Part shown: piece after piece, positions 36,838 through 46,107 of the stretch
How positions within the stretch are numbered: the first letter of the stretch is position 1
Layout of the letters: the number at the start of each line of letters is the position of its first letter
DNA from: Bacteroidales bacterium
GTDB taxonomy: Bacteria > Bacteroidota > Bacteroidia > Bacteroidales > UBA932
Direction of reading: 5' to 3'
Length of the DNA stretch: 64,000 bases
Assembly: GCA_028724885.1 (NCBI GenBank)
Contig: JAQYTJ010000011.1
Coordinates: forward strand, 1-64,000
The notes under the pieces: model-generated
What the model saw: the letters and a program-made list of their open reading frames with translations, nothing else
Databases searched by the model: none
Told to the model about the DNA's origin: nothing
Translations under genes and position numbers: made by a program

Positions 36838-38355
36838 TTAAGCGCCCTCGCTCCCCGAAGCATTGGCTGCACCGCCGTGACCCCATATTTTATTGTCGAC
36901 GGCATCTGTCATAACGCTGGTAGAAGGAGTGTAGCCGTCAGGCACTGCAGCAAAGACGGCTTCTTCAATCTTGAAGCCAGTCGCCAGGGAATATTCGCCG
37001 AATATCTTAACGTCATAGTTCTGTTCCTCTACCTTGGTGATGCAGGAGTCAGCCTTGCTATAATCAACCAGCTCGACAAAATTGGCCTGCGGAGTGGCGA
37101 AGATTATAGGAGAGTTGTACATTGACTCGAGGGCGACAAGATTGAAAGTAGTGAACCTGATAGAGTTGCCAGTCTCCATTCCAGTGTACTTGCCATTGAT
37201 GGCGAAGTCCGCTCTCTTGTACTTAGTGAGCAGTTGTTCGCTGCAGAAGAGGGTAACCTTATTAGCCCACATCCCTGAGATGCTGTCGGCAAAGCCGTTT
37301 ACGTAGTCAAGCAGCTCTTGATTTCCAAGGGCCAGAGGGTTCTTGGCGGCCTTGTAATAGTTGAACTTGCACTTCGCATTTGACTTCCCCTCCACGAGTA
37401 TTGTCTCGTAACCATCCATCGAATTTACCGCAGGCGTACCATTAGCCCCATCGGTTACGGTGCCAGCGTCAACGAACTTACCTTTGCCAAGCATTGAATA
37501 GGTGATGTCATCGAGTATTTTCGGAAGGATGTGTTCTTCGATGATATACCTGGTTATAGGCATATCGGAAAGCTGCTTGCCCTGCTCATAGAGATATAGC
37601 AGCCAGCTCTTGATTATATCGGCAGGAGAGATAAGCACGTTGATCTTGTGCCTGCGATAAGGAATCCTGCATGGAGTGAATTTCATGGTGCCTTTTGGAG
37701 TCCATTTCGGGGTGAACTGCTGAGAGACCTCGGAAATGATGGCGGCGGTGGCTATGTAGTCGGTGTTCGACTGCACCCTTGTCATGTACCGGCTGTCATT
37801 GAATCCGTTGTATACGCGTTTTGTCAACAGGTCAAGCTTTACGTTCGTAGGCATCACTTCCTTGAACTCCGCATTCAGGTCAGCGATGTCGATTCCGGCA
37901 ACGTCCATGCTTGCGAAGACGTTTGGATCAGCCGAAGCAAGTGCCCTAGCGACTAGCTTATTGTAAGATGCCCTCATGTCTACCGGGAAACCGCCTTCTG
38001 GCTTCACTGCTTTATGAATCGCAGGAGCAGGCTCCGGCTCGTCGGAGAGAGACAGCACATCCGCCTGAAGTTTTCCGATTTGTTCTTTTTGCTGCTCAAT
38101 CTGCTTTTTGAGAGCAGCGTTTGTTTCGGCGACTTTTGCTTTAACGACCTCGTTGAAAAGGTCCGTTGCGTCATCGTCCTTGCCGAAAGTGAGAGACTCT
38201 AATTTGTCAAGGAAAGGCTTGCCGTAACTGTTGGCAATCTTCCCCTTCTCTTCATCAGTGAGAACTATCTTCCCATCTGACAGGGCTAGGTCATTCTTGC
38301 CCAAGAGGCGTGCGACCAGCTTGCCCATCTTTGAATTTGATAAAGGTTTTTGCAT
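36838..38355 (-). CDS. major capsid protein with N-terminal scaffold-like region
   Basis: 505 residues. The N-terminal part (about 1-125) is charged and coiled-coil-forming and could be a scaffold domain removed by the protease encoded upstream. A capsid-like body follows (about 125-495, with LLTKRVYNGFNDSRYMTRVQ and PWELL-lacking HK97-type pattern). The C-terminus is SGSEGA. Position next to an S49 protease gene supports a capsid role. Confidence 0.75.
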   Translation of the reverse strand: MQKPLSNSKMGKLVARLLGKNDLALSDGKIVLTDEEKGKIANSYGKPFLDKLESLTFGKDDDATDLFNEVVKAKVAETNAALKKQIEQQKEQIGKLQADVLSLSDEPEPAPAIHKAVKPEGGFPVDMRASYNKLVARALASADPNVFASMDVAGIDIADLNAEFKEVMPTNVKLDLLTKRVYNGFNDSRYMTRVQSNTDYIATAAIISEVSQQFTPKWTPKGTMKFTPCRIPYRRHKINVLISPADIIKSWLLYLYEQGKQLSDMPITRYIIEEHILPKILDDITYSMLGKGKFVDAGTVTDGANGTPAVNSMDGYETILVEGKSNAKCKFNYYKAAKNPLALGNQELLDYVNGFADSISGMWANKVTLFCSEQLLTKYKRADFAINGKYTGMETGNSIRFTTFNLVALESMYNSPIIFATPQANFVELVDYSKADSCITKVEEQNYDVKIFGEYSLATGFKIEEAVFAAVPDGYTPSTSVMTDAVDNKIWGHGGAANASGSEGA

Positions 38356-38382
38356 GATATCAGAAATGTTTTAGCTATGTAT

Positions 38383-39246
38383 TTATTCTTCGCTTATCGC
38401 ATAGACGGCCTCAGCCGTTTCTTCAAGCGTGTGCTGCGCATCGGCTAGGCCAAGGCGTATTGCTCGGTCTGTCATGAACATAGCCCCTGTCAGCACGCCT
38501 TCTTCGTTGAACTTTAGATTCGGACGGCCAGATTTAACCGCATCCTGGAATCTTTTCACTAGCGGTGAAAGCTCGTTCTCAGCCAACTTATATCTGCCTT
38601 CAAGAGCCTCACGGTAAGACAGGTTCTTATCCTTTGACTCCTTTGCGTAGATGACTATCTTGCGCTCTCCCGTCTGAGGATCCTGCGCTGTATCATCTAT
38701 TATGCACATCATCGCCCCGATTGATCCAACTTCGGAAAGAGGATTATCCATGTAAATTGCATCGCATTGCGACGCAACCCAATATGCGGCCGAACCGCAT
38801 GCGTCTACGTGAGCGTACACAGGCTTTCCGAACCCCCTCGCATATCTTATAGCCTGAAGCATTGGAGACACTGAGTTAACTGCGCCTCCACCGCTATCGA
38901 TGTCTAGGACGAATCCTCTTACGGAAGCATCTCCTGTCAGTCTCATCATCTCTGCAGCAATGCTCTCTGTGCCATCGTTCTCGCATGTGGCGTACTTAGT
39001 CATGACTCCGTGCAGAGGCACGATGACGACTTTGCTTTCATCGGCTCTGTTTTCACCTTCTCTAATCCGTCCCGTGCCAGCTGCTTCTGAAGATGCGTAT
39101 GAACGAATCCCTGCCGTAGCGGAGTCAAGTTCGACAGGGAGCTTGGCGAGATAGTCAAGAGCAACGCCAAGAAGCCTGTCAGGATAGGCAACGAGCCATT
39201 TCCCTGACAATATTTCCCTTACCAGTCTTAATGTCTGAATCTTCAT
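38383..39246 (-). CDS. S49/SppA-type serine peptidase, putative prohead protease
   Basis: 287 residues. The ClpP/crotonase-like S49 fold shows GFVLDIDSGGGAVNSV and DACGSAAYWVAS with the nucleophile Ser. The catalytic base is likely a downstream Lys. In phages this family matures the capsid and scaffold. The ATG at 39246 (MKIQTLRL) is chosen because the longer ORF start is a hydrophobic run without family support. Followed 27 bp later by the capsid gene. Confidence 0.83.
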   Translation of the reverse strand: MKIQTLRLVREILSGKWLVAYPDRLLGVALDYLAKLPVELDSATAGIRSYASSEAAGTGRIREGENRADESKVVIVPLHGVMTKYATCENDGTESIAAEMMRLTGDASVRGFVLDIDSGGGAVNSVSPMLQAIRYARGFGKPVYAHVDACGSAAYWVASQCDAIYMDNPLSEVGSIGAMMCIIDDTAQDPQTGERKIVIYAKESKDKNLSYREALEGRYKLAENELSPLVKRFQDAVKSGRPNLKFNEEGVLTGAMFMTDRAIRLGLADAQHTLEETAEAVYAISEE

Positions 39247-39307
39247 CTTTTTCTCGAAAATTACTATGACAAAGATATATATGATGCCTTGTGGCAAAAG
39301 GACAAGC

Positions 39308-39634
39308 CTAAAATAGGGGATATTCGTATGCGCATGAAATACGGAGCGTGTCCGCCTTCGTCACAGAAAGAGACAGCGGAAGATCATTCGAGCCATATGT
39401 TTCGACTGATCCGTCGCAGAAAGTCACGCGAAGCATTACGTTGTCTCGTATTATGGAGTCAGAGTCAGAATCAGACAGCGTTGCGTTCAATTTCATTGTA
39501 GCTAGGCGACCTGACTCATCTTTCTTGTCGCTTGTTTCGATGGTGCCAGTGGCAGGGACTAAAGGAAGCCGATGCCATATTTTGTCTGCGGTATCCAGGC
39601 TCATTGCCTGCAGCTCTTTCACTATTCTTATCAT
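39308..39634 (-). CDS. hypothetical phage protein
   Basis: 108 residues, no family recognised. Overlaps the 175-residue gene by 4 bp and precedes the protease gene. Its size fits a head accessory protein. Confidence 0.5.
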   Translation of the reverse strand: MIRIVKELQAMSLDTADKIWHRLPLVPATGTIETSDKKDESGRLATMKLNATLSDSDSDSIIRDNVMLRVTFCDGSVETYGSNDLPLSLSVTKADTLRISCAYEYPLF

Positions 39635-40158
39635 ATCTTATTGAGGTTAGATTTGTCTATTGACTCGTTGATGTAATATACCTTGCGCAAAAGTTTATCT
39701 CGCATCGCTTCCAGCATGCGGAGCTCGCTGCGATAGGCTCTTTTATGCAGGGCATCGAAATAGTCCGATGACACGAGGCCTCTAGAGAAAATAAATGCTT
39801 CTACGATATCCTTTTTGTCCATTTTAAGCGATTCTCCTGCTCGATAGTAGCCTGTGAAGTCGAGATCGAATGTGGCCGCTATTGCCATGTTGAGCGCTGC
39901 CTCTGACCAGGCAGGAAAGTACAGGAACTTTGCTTTCAGCACCATCGTGGCTGCATTCAGCGGCAGTCGCAGAGGCAAGACAAGATCATTATCCGGCATT
40001 GGCACCGGAACCGGCGAAGTCGCTGCGTGCGCAATGATCAAGCGCCCAAGCGAAAGCGTGGAGCTGACTTGCAAGCATCCGCCATCATCGGCAGGGAACA
40101 GATGCCTCATGTAATCTGCCAACATCTTCGTGGTTACTTTCAATTTCACATCGCTCAT
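39631..40158 (-). CDS. hypothetical phage protein
   Basis: 175 residues. The helical C-terminal part (about 120-175) is basic. No family recognised. It is the first gene of the structural transcript and lies directly next to the iteron-like array. Confidence 0.5.
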   Translation of the reverse strand: MSDVKLKVTTKMLADYMRHLFPADDGGCLQVSSTLSLGRLIIAHAATSPVPVPMPDNDLVLPLRLPLNAATMVLKAKFLYFPAWSEAALNMAIAATFDLDFTGYYRAGESLKMDKKDIVEAFIFSRGLVSSDYFDALHKRAYRSELRMLEAMRDKLLRKVYYINESIDKSNLNKI

Positions 40159-40185
40159 TTTTTTTCATTTTTCTAGCGGAACACG

Positions 40186-40400
40186 AAAAACCCCAACTAC
40201 ATCCACTACATTAACTACATTGCTATTGTTCAATAAGTTACGAAAACTACAAAAACTACTTTTGTAGTTTTTTATAGGCGGAATCCTGAATTTGTAGTTT
40301 TTTGTAGTTGGATGTAGTCAAAAAAACTACGCCTAACTACAACGTAAGTCATTGATTTATCGCATTGTAGTTGGTTGTAGTCGGTGTAGTTGGGGTTTTT
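40186..40400. repeat. iteron-like array (14 AACTAC/GTAGTT-type hexamers), candidate origin
   Basis: Fourteen hexamers (AACTAC, CACTAC or complements) start at 40195, 40204, 40213, 40245, 40254, 40264, 40294, 40304, 40314, 40325, 40335, 40367, 40377 and 40386. Within groups the spacing is 9-11 bp, about one helical turn. The outer arms 40186-40223 and 40362-40400 form a long imperfect inverted repeat beginning AAAAACCCCAACTACA. No ORF is present. Confidence 0.82.
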
Positions 40401-40470
40401 GCTTTCCTGTGGGAGCAAAATTTCTTCTCTAAGATATGTAATTTATTGAAGATTTGCAATAGGTAACGTG

Positions 40471-40515
40471 AAATATTATATTATATATTAAAATATTATA
40501 CTTTAAATATATTGA
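40471..40515. other. AT-only-rich tract beside iteron array (candidate DNA unwinding element)
   Basis: Forty-five bases almost entirely A/T, about 70 bp from the iteron-like array. This matches the layout of iteron origins. The rest of the 40401-40718 gap holds no gene I can support. Confidence 0.5.
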
Positions 40516-40718
40516 ACTCTAAAGCACGAAAAATAGGAATTTTAAGACGTGGTGGCCACATAGCACCATTCTCAGCAAAAATTATGATTTTTGGCGTTTT
40601 ATTATGAATTGTAAGAATTACGCCACTTTTGCTTATTGTTTAAGCATGATTCAGAATCAGATTTCATTTGGCGCACTTTTAGCCAAGAAAAAATGAAATG
40701 TTTCCTATAAATAAGCAT

Positions 40719-40750
40719 AAAAAAGGCGGACAGCTTCACGGCCATCCGCC
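40719..40750 (-). terminator. rho-independent terminator of the three-gene cassette
   Basis: On the minus strand GGCGGA pairs with TCCGCC, with inner GGC/GCT partial pairing, followed by six T. It sits 20 bp after the DUF7689-like gene. Confidence 0.85.
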
Positions 40751-40770
40751 CAGATGTTAAAAGTTCTTTT

Positions 40771-41247
40771 TCATTTATGCTCCCTCTTCATTATGCAATG
40801 CACGACCCCATACAATTTCCCCTCGATGGTATAAGGAGTTCCGTGCTGGATGTCGTTCAGACCGCCCAACTTGCTTGTCCATTTGCCATTTGCCAACTGA
40901 CGTGCGGCATGGGTGCATTCAGTTGTGCCTTTCTTTACGTACAGCGCTATTTTCCGGTATCCCTCCTCGAAATCGCTGCTCTCGCAAATATGATATCCTG
41001 ACTTCTCGAATGCCTTGATGAAAGCCGACACATCCGAGCTGTCTTCAACCCCGTCCGGCCAATAATGGAAGCCATCGCAAATCTTGAACTCATTGCCACC
41101 TGGCCACATCCATCTGTCTTCATAGTGATACGCCCAGGCTATGCAATTATAGTTCGAGGTCTTGGGACTTGTCACCTTGAAGTCTCCGTCAGTCTTTAAT
41201 TTAGGGAATAGATTCTTTATCTGAGCCTCTTCACCCATAACCTGCAA
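40771..41247 (-). CDS. DUF7689-like protein with papain-like residue pattern
   Basis: 158 residues. Conserved blocks are YNCIAWAYHYEDRWMWPGG, EGYRKIALYVKKG, THAARQLANGKWTSKLGG and DIQHGTPY. Cys in NCIAWA, His in THAARQ and an acidic or His in DIQH are spaced like the catalytic triad of papain/NlpC-fold enzymes; this is inference. It resembles DUF7689-type proteins. Third gene of a cassette, overlapping its upstream partner by 31 bp. Confidence 0.66.
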   Translation of the reverse strand: MQVMGEEAQIKNLFPKLKTDGDFKVTSPKTSNYNCIAWAYHYEDRWMWPGGNEFKICDGFHYWPDGVEDSSDVSAFIKAFEKSGYHICESSDFEEGYRKIALYVKKGTTECTHAARQLANGKWTSKLGGLNDIQHGTPYTIEGKLYGVVHCIMKREHK

Positions 41248-41663
41248 GCTTCAGTTATCGTCGTGTTCGGGTTGTTGGAAATCTTCGCATTGAAAATGAA
41301 ATTCAATGCCCAAACAAGAGGCGAATGTTCTTTGTCGATGGCATCAACAATAAAGGGAACGGCATCGCGCCCCATCGCTACGATGGCCTGGAAATCCGCC
41401 TGCTCGATTATGGCTTTTGCGGAAGAGAGGAACGCCGTGTTCTGCTTCCATGAGGAATACAGTATGTCAAAACGGATTTTCATCCGCTGATATGCATCTT
41501 CCTTGTTGTCTATCAATTTGATGTAATTCGCTGTCCTGTGGCTCGTAAGCACAGATGTAATCTCACTGTACTGATCGAGATCCGCATAAGCCGGACCTAC
41601 TATCGCAAGCCCTGCGGCCACTGTAAGAGGCTTGAGTGTATGACCAATCAATCCAAGTTGCAT
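41217..41663 (-). CDS. small helical protein of the cassette
   Basis: 148 residues. The N-terminus has a hydrophobic stretch (about 12-27, ending AYA) that could be a signal or membrane segment. The C-terminal half contains AIVAMGRDAVPFIVDAID and SPLVWALNFIFNA, a HEAT-like helical pattern. I have seen this pattern beside DUF7689-like proteins in other bacteria. It overlaps the TIGR04255-like gene by 16 bp and the third gene by 31 bp, so translation is coupled. Confidence 0.6.
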   Translation of the reverse strand: MQLGLIGHTLKPLTVAAGLAIVGPAYADLDQYSEITSVLTSHRTANYIKLIDNKEDAYQRMKIRFDILYSSWKQNTAFLSSAKAIIEQADFQAIVAMGRDAVPFIVDAIDKEHSPLVWALNFIFNAKISNNPNTTITEACRLWVKRLR

Positions 41664-42403
41664 ATTCCAATCAGTTTATCGGTGATGTTTCCAAAAAATA
41701 TATTGTTCTTGATTTCCCTGAGGGTGGCCAGCACCCCGGATATCGAATCAATGTCAAAAATGAGATTGCTCTGGTTCAGGACATCGATGTCAAAGACGTA
41801 GCTGTTCTTGTCCGAAATCTTGTTGAATTCCTGTTTGACTATCGAGTAGGTGTTGTCATCCACAAGAAGCATCATGTTGAAGGCGAACTGAGACACCGGA
41901 TACGGAACCGCATTTTTCTCGGACGTTGAAATCGTCGTCTTGAAATAATCGAGAGGGTTGTTGAACTCCTCGAGAGCGAACCGATTGATGAACCTTATGG
42001 ATGTTCTTGTGATGGTGTGACCGTTTAACGCCTTGGAAAACAGCCTGAGAAATGAGTTGACTTTATCACGAAAAGAGTCCCACCCCTCGTAAGGATGTTC
42101 CTCTATATAAGTCAAGACACCCTCCTTGACCTCGACTCTGCTCTTCTGGTCGTTGCTTGTGTAAAGATATCCGGCAACCTTTGTCTTTGATGTGCCCGTA
42201 ATCTGTGATACCCCGATAGTAATCTTTGTGTTCGGGAAATTGACCTCCGATGAGACGCTCTCGTGCCTGAAAGGGAGGATTTTCCTGATTTCACTGTCAT
42301 TGGAAATCAGATCAGACAGGGTCGATTCACCCATGTTGAATTTCAACTGAAATAAAGCAACATCGACCGGAGGATGCTTCAATATTGGCCACTTCTGTTC
42401 CAT
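41648..42403 (-). CDS. TIGR04255 family protein, candidate defence component
   Basis: 251 residues. Family traits visible: HPPVDVALFQLKF near the start, TRTSIRFINRFALE (about 135), YVFDIDVLNQSN (about 205) and the end NNIFFGNITDKLIG. TIGR04255 proteins are sporadically distributed and of unknown function. The start at 42403 is chosen because the family begins just before the HPP block, and a promoter -7 box lies inside the longer reading frame. First gene of the cassette. Confidence 0.78.
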   Translation of the reverse strand: MEQKWPILKHPPVDVALFQLKFNMGESTLSDLISNDSEIRKILPFRHESVSSEVNFPNTKITIGVSQITGTSKTKVAGYLYTSNDQKSRVEVKEGVLTYIEEHPYEGWDSFRDKVNSFLRLFSKALNGHTITRTSIRFINRFALEEFNNPLDYFKTTISTSEKNAVPYPVSQFAFNMMLLVDDNTYSIVKQEFNKISDKNSYVFDIDVLNQSNLIFDIDSISGVLATLREIKNNIFFGNITDKLIGICNLD

Positions 42404-42445
42404 AAGGCAAGCTATTGTCGCGAAAACAAATGTTTTAGCGCAAGA

Positions 42446-42477
42446 CAAAGATACGGGAATTTTCTCATTTAATACAA
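42446..42477 (-). promoter_or_regulatory. promoter of the TIGR04255 cassette
   Basis: Minus strand TTG (42477-42475), 21 bp, TATCTTTG (42453-42446). A good match to the host primary promoter consensus, 43 bp before the chosen start, indicating expression independent of the phage lytic transcript. Confidence 0.7.
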
Positions 42478-42527
42478 TTTTCACACGAAAAAGCCCCCGG
42501 ATCTCTCTGGCGTTTCAACGGCCTTCT

Positions 42528-42884
42528 TTATGTCTTCGTAACCGGCTTTGAAATCCTCGATTGCTTCCTTGACGTGGCCTTGAAGACGTTATCTCTTTCC
42601 ATGTTCCAAAACTCTTCTAGGCTTTCGGGGTCTCGGCGTATGGCCGTGGCCTGTCGGTTGAACGTGACGTTGATGCGCCCGTCAACGTATAGTATGCAGA
42701 GCAGGCCTATCACTCCTTCCGCAGTCTTGGGGTCCATGCCGACCTCAAACCAACGACCCAAGGGCAGAGCTTTAACCCATTGCTCCATCTGCGTGGAAGA
42801 AGACTCAATGTAATCACCGTATCTTGCTTTGAAGTCTCCAGCCTGTTCATCAGTCCGGATAAGGAATTCACTATAGTCAGTCAT
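42528..42884 (-). CDS. hypothetical phage protein downstream of primase
   Basis: 118 residues starting at MTDYSEFLIR, 4 bp after the primase stop. No family recognised. Probably co-transcribed with the primase-helicase. Confidence 0.55.
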   Translation of the reverse strand: MTDYSEFLIRTDEQAGDFKARYGDYIESSSTQMEQWVKALPLGRWFEVGMDPKTAEGVIGLLCILYVDGRINVTFNRQATAIRRDPESLEEFWNMERDNVFKATSRKQSRISKPVTKT

Positions 42885-42888
42885 GTTA

Positions 42889-45800
42889 TTATTGCGGTAA
42901 ATCGTCTTCTTGCTCCTCTCCATTTTCGAATAGCGACGGGACTGGCGGCATCCCATGGTCAGATTCTTCTGACTGGTAGGCGCCAACTTCTATGTCTATT
43001 GAATATGCCTCCTTGATGGCATCGTAGTCAAATATCATCGCGGTGGTCACCTTTGTCTTGGCCTGTTCTGGATTTGATGGCACGTAGCCAGAGGCATTTT
43101 CGATGAGCTTGAATCTCATGCTCTTCGCCGTGCCGAGGAACTCTGGCGAATGCTCCAGATAATACTTCAGCGTCTCTCTTGGAATTGTCTTGCCTCCGGA
43201 CTCGCGGCCTTCCTTCTCGTAAAGCTGCGAGATTCGCTGGAAATTGATGTACAGGTAAGACTTGCTCTGGTTCGGCTCAAAAAGCCTCCCCGACTCCCTC
43301 AGGCTAACAGGCTTTCCGCCTATCTTGATTCTATAATCGACATCTATCCATACCTTTCCGCTTGAAACCAGTATGTCAACGGTGTCCCAAAATCCGGAGA
43401 GTTCGTTGTTCTGCTTCGTCTTATTGTTCTGATCGATGCTAAGCCTAGAGAAGAGCGTTAGGATCTCCTGATAATCGAATGGAAAGTCTACTTCATGTTC
43501 GACTGTCTTATAAGCTGCCAGGATGATAGCCCAGTTGCGCAACGTCCTATCCTCCATGCCGAATCTCTTGACTTTTGAATTAAGATCCTGCAGAGCCTCA
43601 TCCCATGCATAACGGAAGCTACCCTGGAATTTGTGCCTGAGCATGAGCAGCTGTCCTGTCAAATGCGCCAGACCTCGCTTCTCTATCGTCTTAAGCTCAT
43701 CGTAATGACGCTTTTCTTCATCGCTGAACTGGCTTTTGCTGAATGTCAGGAACACGAGTCTGTTAAAGAGAGCAATGTCCGCCGTTGGCATCTCCTGCCC
43801 AGACATGACCACTCCGCAGTCCACGGCAGTCGTCTCACGCTTCTTGTCATTGTCCATGTTCATCCTGGAACGTCCGGCGCAATCCCATATCCCTTTAAGA
43901 AACTCTCTCTTGTCAAGGTCTATGTTATTCTTATACTCGTCAAGGTGCACGACGGCATCAGATACCTCCGCAACCGCTTCGGCGAGAGCCGCCTTGGTCG
44001 TGTTCGAGATGTTCGGGGCTATGTTGCCCGCCACGAAGAAGGATGTCAGCGAGTGTCCTAGCTCCGACTTGCCGGTTCCTTTCGGTCCAAAAAGGTTAAG
44101 GATAGGGAACGATGTCGTTACGTCTACTATGATATCCTTGAAAAGCGAAGCCAGCAGGAAACATAGCGCTACCTTGGCATTATCGCCAAAGACCTTGATG
44201 AGCCTAGAAGAATAATCTCTTAGGGAAATGTCGTTTGTCTGGACGTAGACGAACTTGCGCTGTATCTGATAACCCTGGGTGTTGTCGCGAGTATCGAGGG
44301 CGCATCCGGGAAGATAATATTTCTTGCCTTTGATGTCGATTATCCCATATTTGTCCGCCGCCTTGAAAGTGCCTTCGTCAAGCCCGCCGTTGCCCCAGGC
44401 GTAGAAACCATATTTCTTCTGCCAGCCCAGCTGCTTTATCTCATCGGCAGAAGGGGTGTCATCGTAAAGATATTTCTTAAGAGAGGTCATCTCTGGAAGA
44501 CCGGCTTCCCAAATGTAGTTGCCCGCTGTCTCTATCCTAGTCTTGAAATCATTGAAAGAGACCAGCTCGCTCTGGTTCAGCTTGACTACGGCGGACTGTT
44601 TCTTGTAGTTCATTAGCTCGAATATCCTGCGAGCGTTCTTCTCATCACGTATGTGCAGGATAGGCCTCATGACAAAGTTGCTCCATCTGCGGTCGCTGGC
44701 GTTGTTCCCTGCTCCGTAATAGCAGTTGTCCTTGACGTAAAAGCCGTAATCCCGCAGCATCGCCTCCGTCTTATCGTCCTTCTGGGTCTCCTTTTCCCGG
44801 TCAAGTTTGTTTTTCGCCTTGTAATATTCCTGCTGCCAGATCTTTCCATTCTTGTACGATTTGGTAAAGCTGTCGATGTACATGTCGGCAGTTGTAGACT
44901 CCCTGACATATGCCACCAGAGAGCATACCTTCTTTATGACATCAGCCTTCTCCGTCTGGGATCTTGTCCCTTCCATCATCTGTCCGCAAATCCACGGTAT
45001 GAAGTCGTAAGTGTTTCTTGCAAGGCATTCATCATATTCATGGGCGTGTGCAGCGAAATATTCATCGGCATCTTTACCCTCTGGCAGTTCCATCACCCTG
45101 ACGTCCAGCCCGGCCTTCACTAGAGGTTCGGCATTCTTCTTCACTGCTGCCTGCCCTGGAGCATCGGTGTCTCCGATGATGATCACAGTCTTTGCCTTCG
45201 TTGCCATAAGCGATATCTGGTCATCAGTTAGAGACGTGCCGCATGGAGCTACGGCCGTCTTAACCCCTATCTGGTGCAGGCGTATCACGTCAGGGTTGCC
45301 TTCAACTAGCACTGCTGTGTCAGTGGTGGCTATCTGCCGGAAAGCCTGATGCCACCCGAAAAGCAGCTTCCCCTTATGGAACAGGTCTGTCTCAGCAGTA
45401 TTAAGGTACTTCGGAACGCCCTCTTTGTCTCCAATGTACCTGCCGGAGAATCCAGCAATGTAACCAGCCCTGGAATAGATGGGAAATATTATCCTGTGCC
45501 GAAACGCATCATATATGCTGCCATTGTCCTCGTTTCTCTTGACCAGACCTGCTTCGAGCATAGCATCCGTCTTCCACCCGAGTTTGGTCATATATTCATA
45601 CAGCCCGCCTTTCTCTGGGGCGTATCCAACGCTGAACAGTGAAAGCGCATCATCTTTCCAGAACCTTTTCTTTGCATAAGCTTTTGCGCCTGGCGATTCT
45701 GCATATCGCTTCTGGTACCATTCTGACGCTATGGCATTTGCATCCATGATCCTGCTTCTCTTATATTGCGCTGCTTTCTCCTCTGCGGTGAGCTCACGCT

Positions 45801-46086
45801 TCTCGTACTGTATGCCGTGCTTATGCGCAAGGTATTCTATCGCCTCGTAGAAGGAGAAGCCCTTCAGGTTCATCACGAACGTTATCGCATCGCCTCCAGC
45901 CCCACACCCGAAGCAATGGAAAATGTTGCGAGTCGTGGAGACGTGAAAAGACGGAGTCTTCTCTTTATGGAAAGGGCAACAGCAGACGTAGTCGGCACCT
46001 GCTCGCTTAAGCTGTATGCCTTCGCCTTCTATGACGGAGACGATGTCTTTGTCTAGTATCTGCTGCTTGACTGAATCTGGTATCAT
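42889..46086 (-). CDS. fused DnaG-type primase / AAA+ helicase
   Basis: 1065-residue replication protein. A CHC2 zinc finger (C37-x2-H40 and C58-x2-C61) is followed by the DnaG catalytic region with TOPRIM acidic motifs (VLVEGNPDVI near 260, GDTDAPGQ near 310). The C-terminal half has a helicase ATPase: Walker A GPKGTGKSE and Walker B VVHLDEYKNN. The layout parallels satellite phage P4 alpha protein, which primes, unwinds and binds iterons. Candidate iterons lie on both sides of this gene (40186-40400 and 46136-46150). Start is the only ATG compatible with the zinc finger. Confidence 0.9.
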   Translation of the reverse strand: MIPDSVKQQILDKDIVSVIEGEGIQLKRAGADYVCCCPFHKEKTPSFHVSTTRNIFHCFGCGAGGDAITFVMNLKGFSFYEAIEYLAHKHGIQYEKRELTAEEKAAQYKRSRIMDANAIASEWYQKRYAESPGAKAYAKKRFWKDDALSLFSVGYAPEKGGLYEYMTKLGWKTDAMLEAGLVKRNEDNGSIYDAFRHRIIFPIYSRAGYIAGFSGRYIGDKEGVPKYLNTAETDLFHKGKLLFGWHQAFRQIATTDTAVLVEGNPDVIRLHQIGVKTAVAPCGTSLTDDQISLMATKAKTVIIIGDTDAPGQAAVKKNAEPLVKAGLDVRVMELPEGKDADEYFAAHAHEYDECLARNTYDFIPWICGQMMEGTRSQTEKADVIKKVCSLVAYVRESTTADMYIDSFTKSYKNGKIWQQEYYKAKNKLDREKETQKDDKTEAMLRDYGFYVKDNCYYGAGNNASDRRWSNFVMRPILHIRDEKNARRIFELMNYKKQSAVVKLNQSELVSFNDFKTRIETAGNYIWEAGLPEMTSLKKYLYDDTPSADEIKQLGWQKKYGFYAWGNGGLDEGTFKAADKYGIIDIKGKKYYLPGCALDTRDNTQGYQIQRKFVYVQTNDISLRDYSSRLIKVFGDNAKVALCFLLASLFKDIIVDVTTSFPILNLFGPKGTGKSELGHSLTSFFVAGNIAPNISNTTKAALAEAVAEVSDAVVHLDEYKNNIDLDKREFLKGIWDCAGRSRMNMDNDKKRETTAVDCGVVMSGQEMPTADIALFNRLVFLTFSKSQFSDEEKRHYDELKTIEKRGLAHLTGQLLMLRHKFQGSFRYAWDEALQDLNSKVKRFGMEDRTLRNWAIILAAYKTVEHEVDFPFDYQEILTLFSRLSIDQNNKTKQNNELSGFWDTVDILVSSGKVWIDVDYRIKIGGKPVSLRESGRLFEPNQSKSYLYINFQRISQLYEKEGRESGGKTIPRETLKYYLEHSPEFLGTAKSMRFKLIENASGYVPSNPEQAKTKVTTAMIFDYDAIKEAYSIDIEVGAYQSEESDHGMPPVPSLFENGEEQEDDLPQ

Positions 46087-46107
46087 GGGGGATAATGTTT
46101 AAAATGG

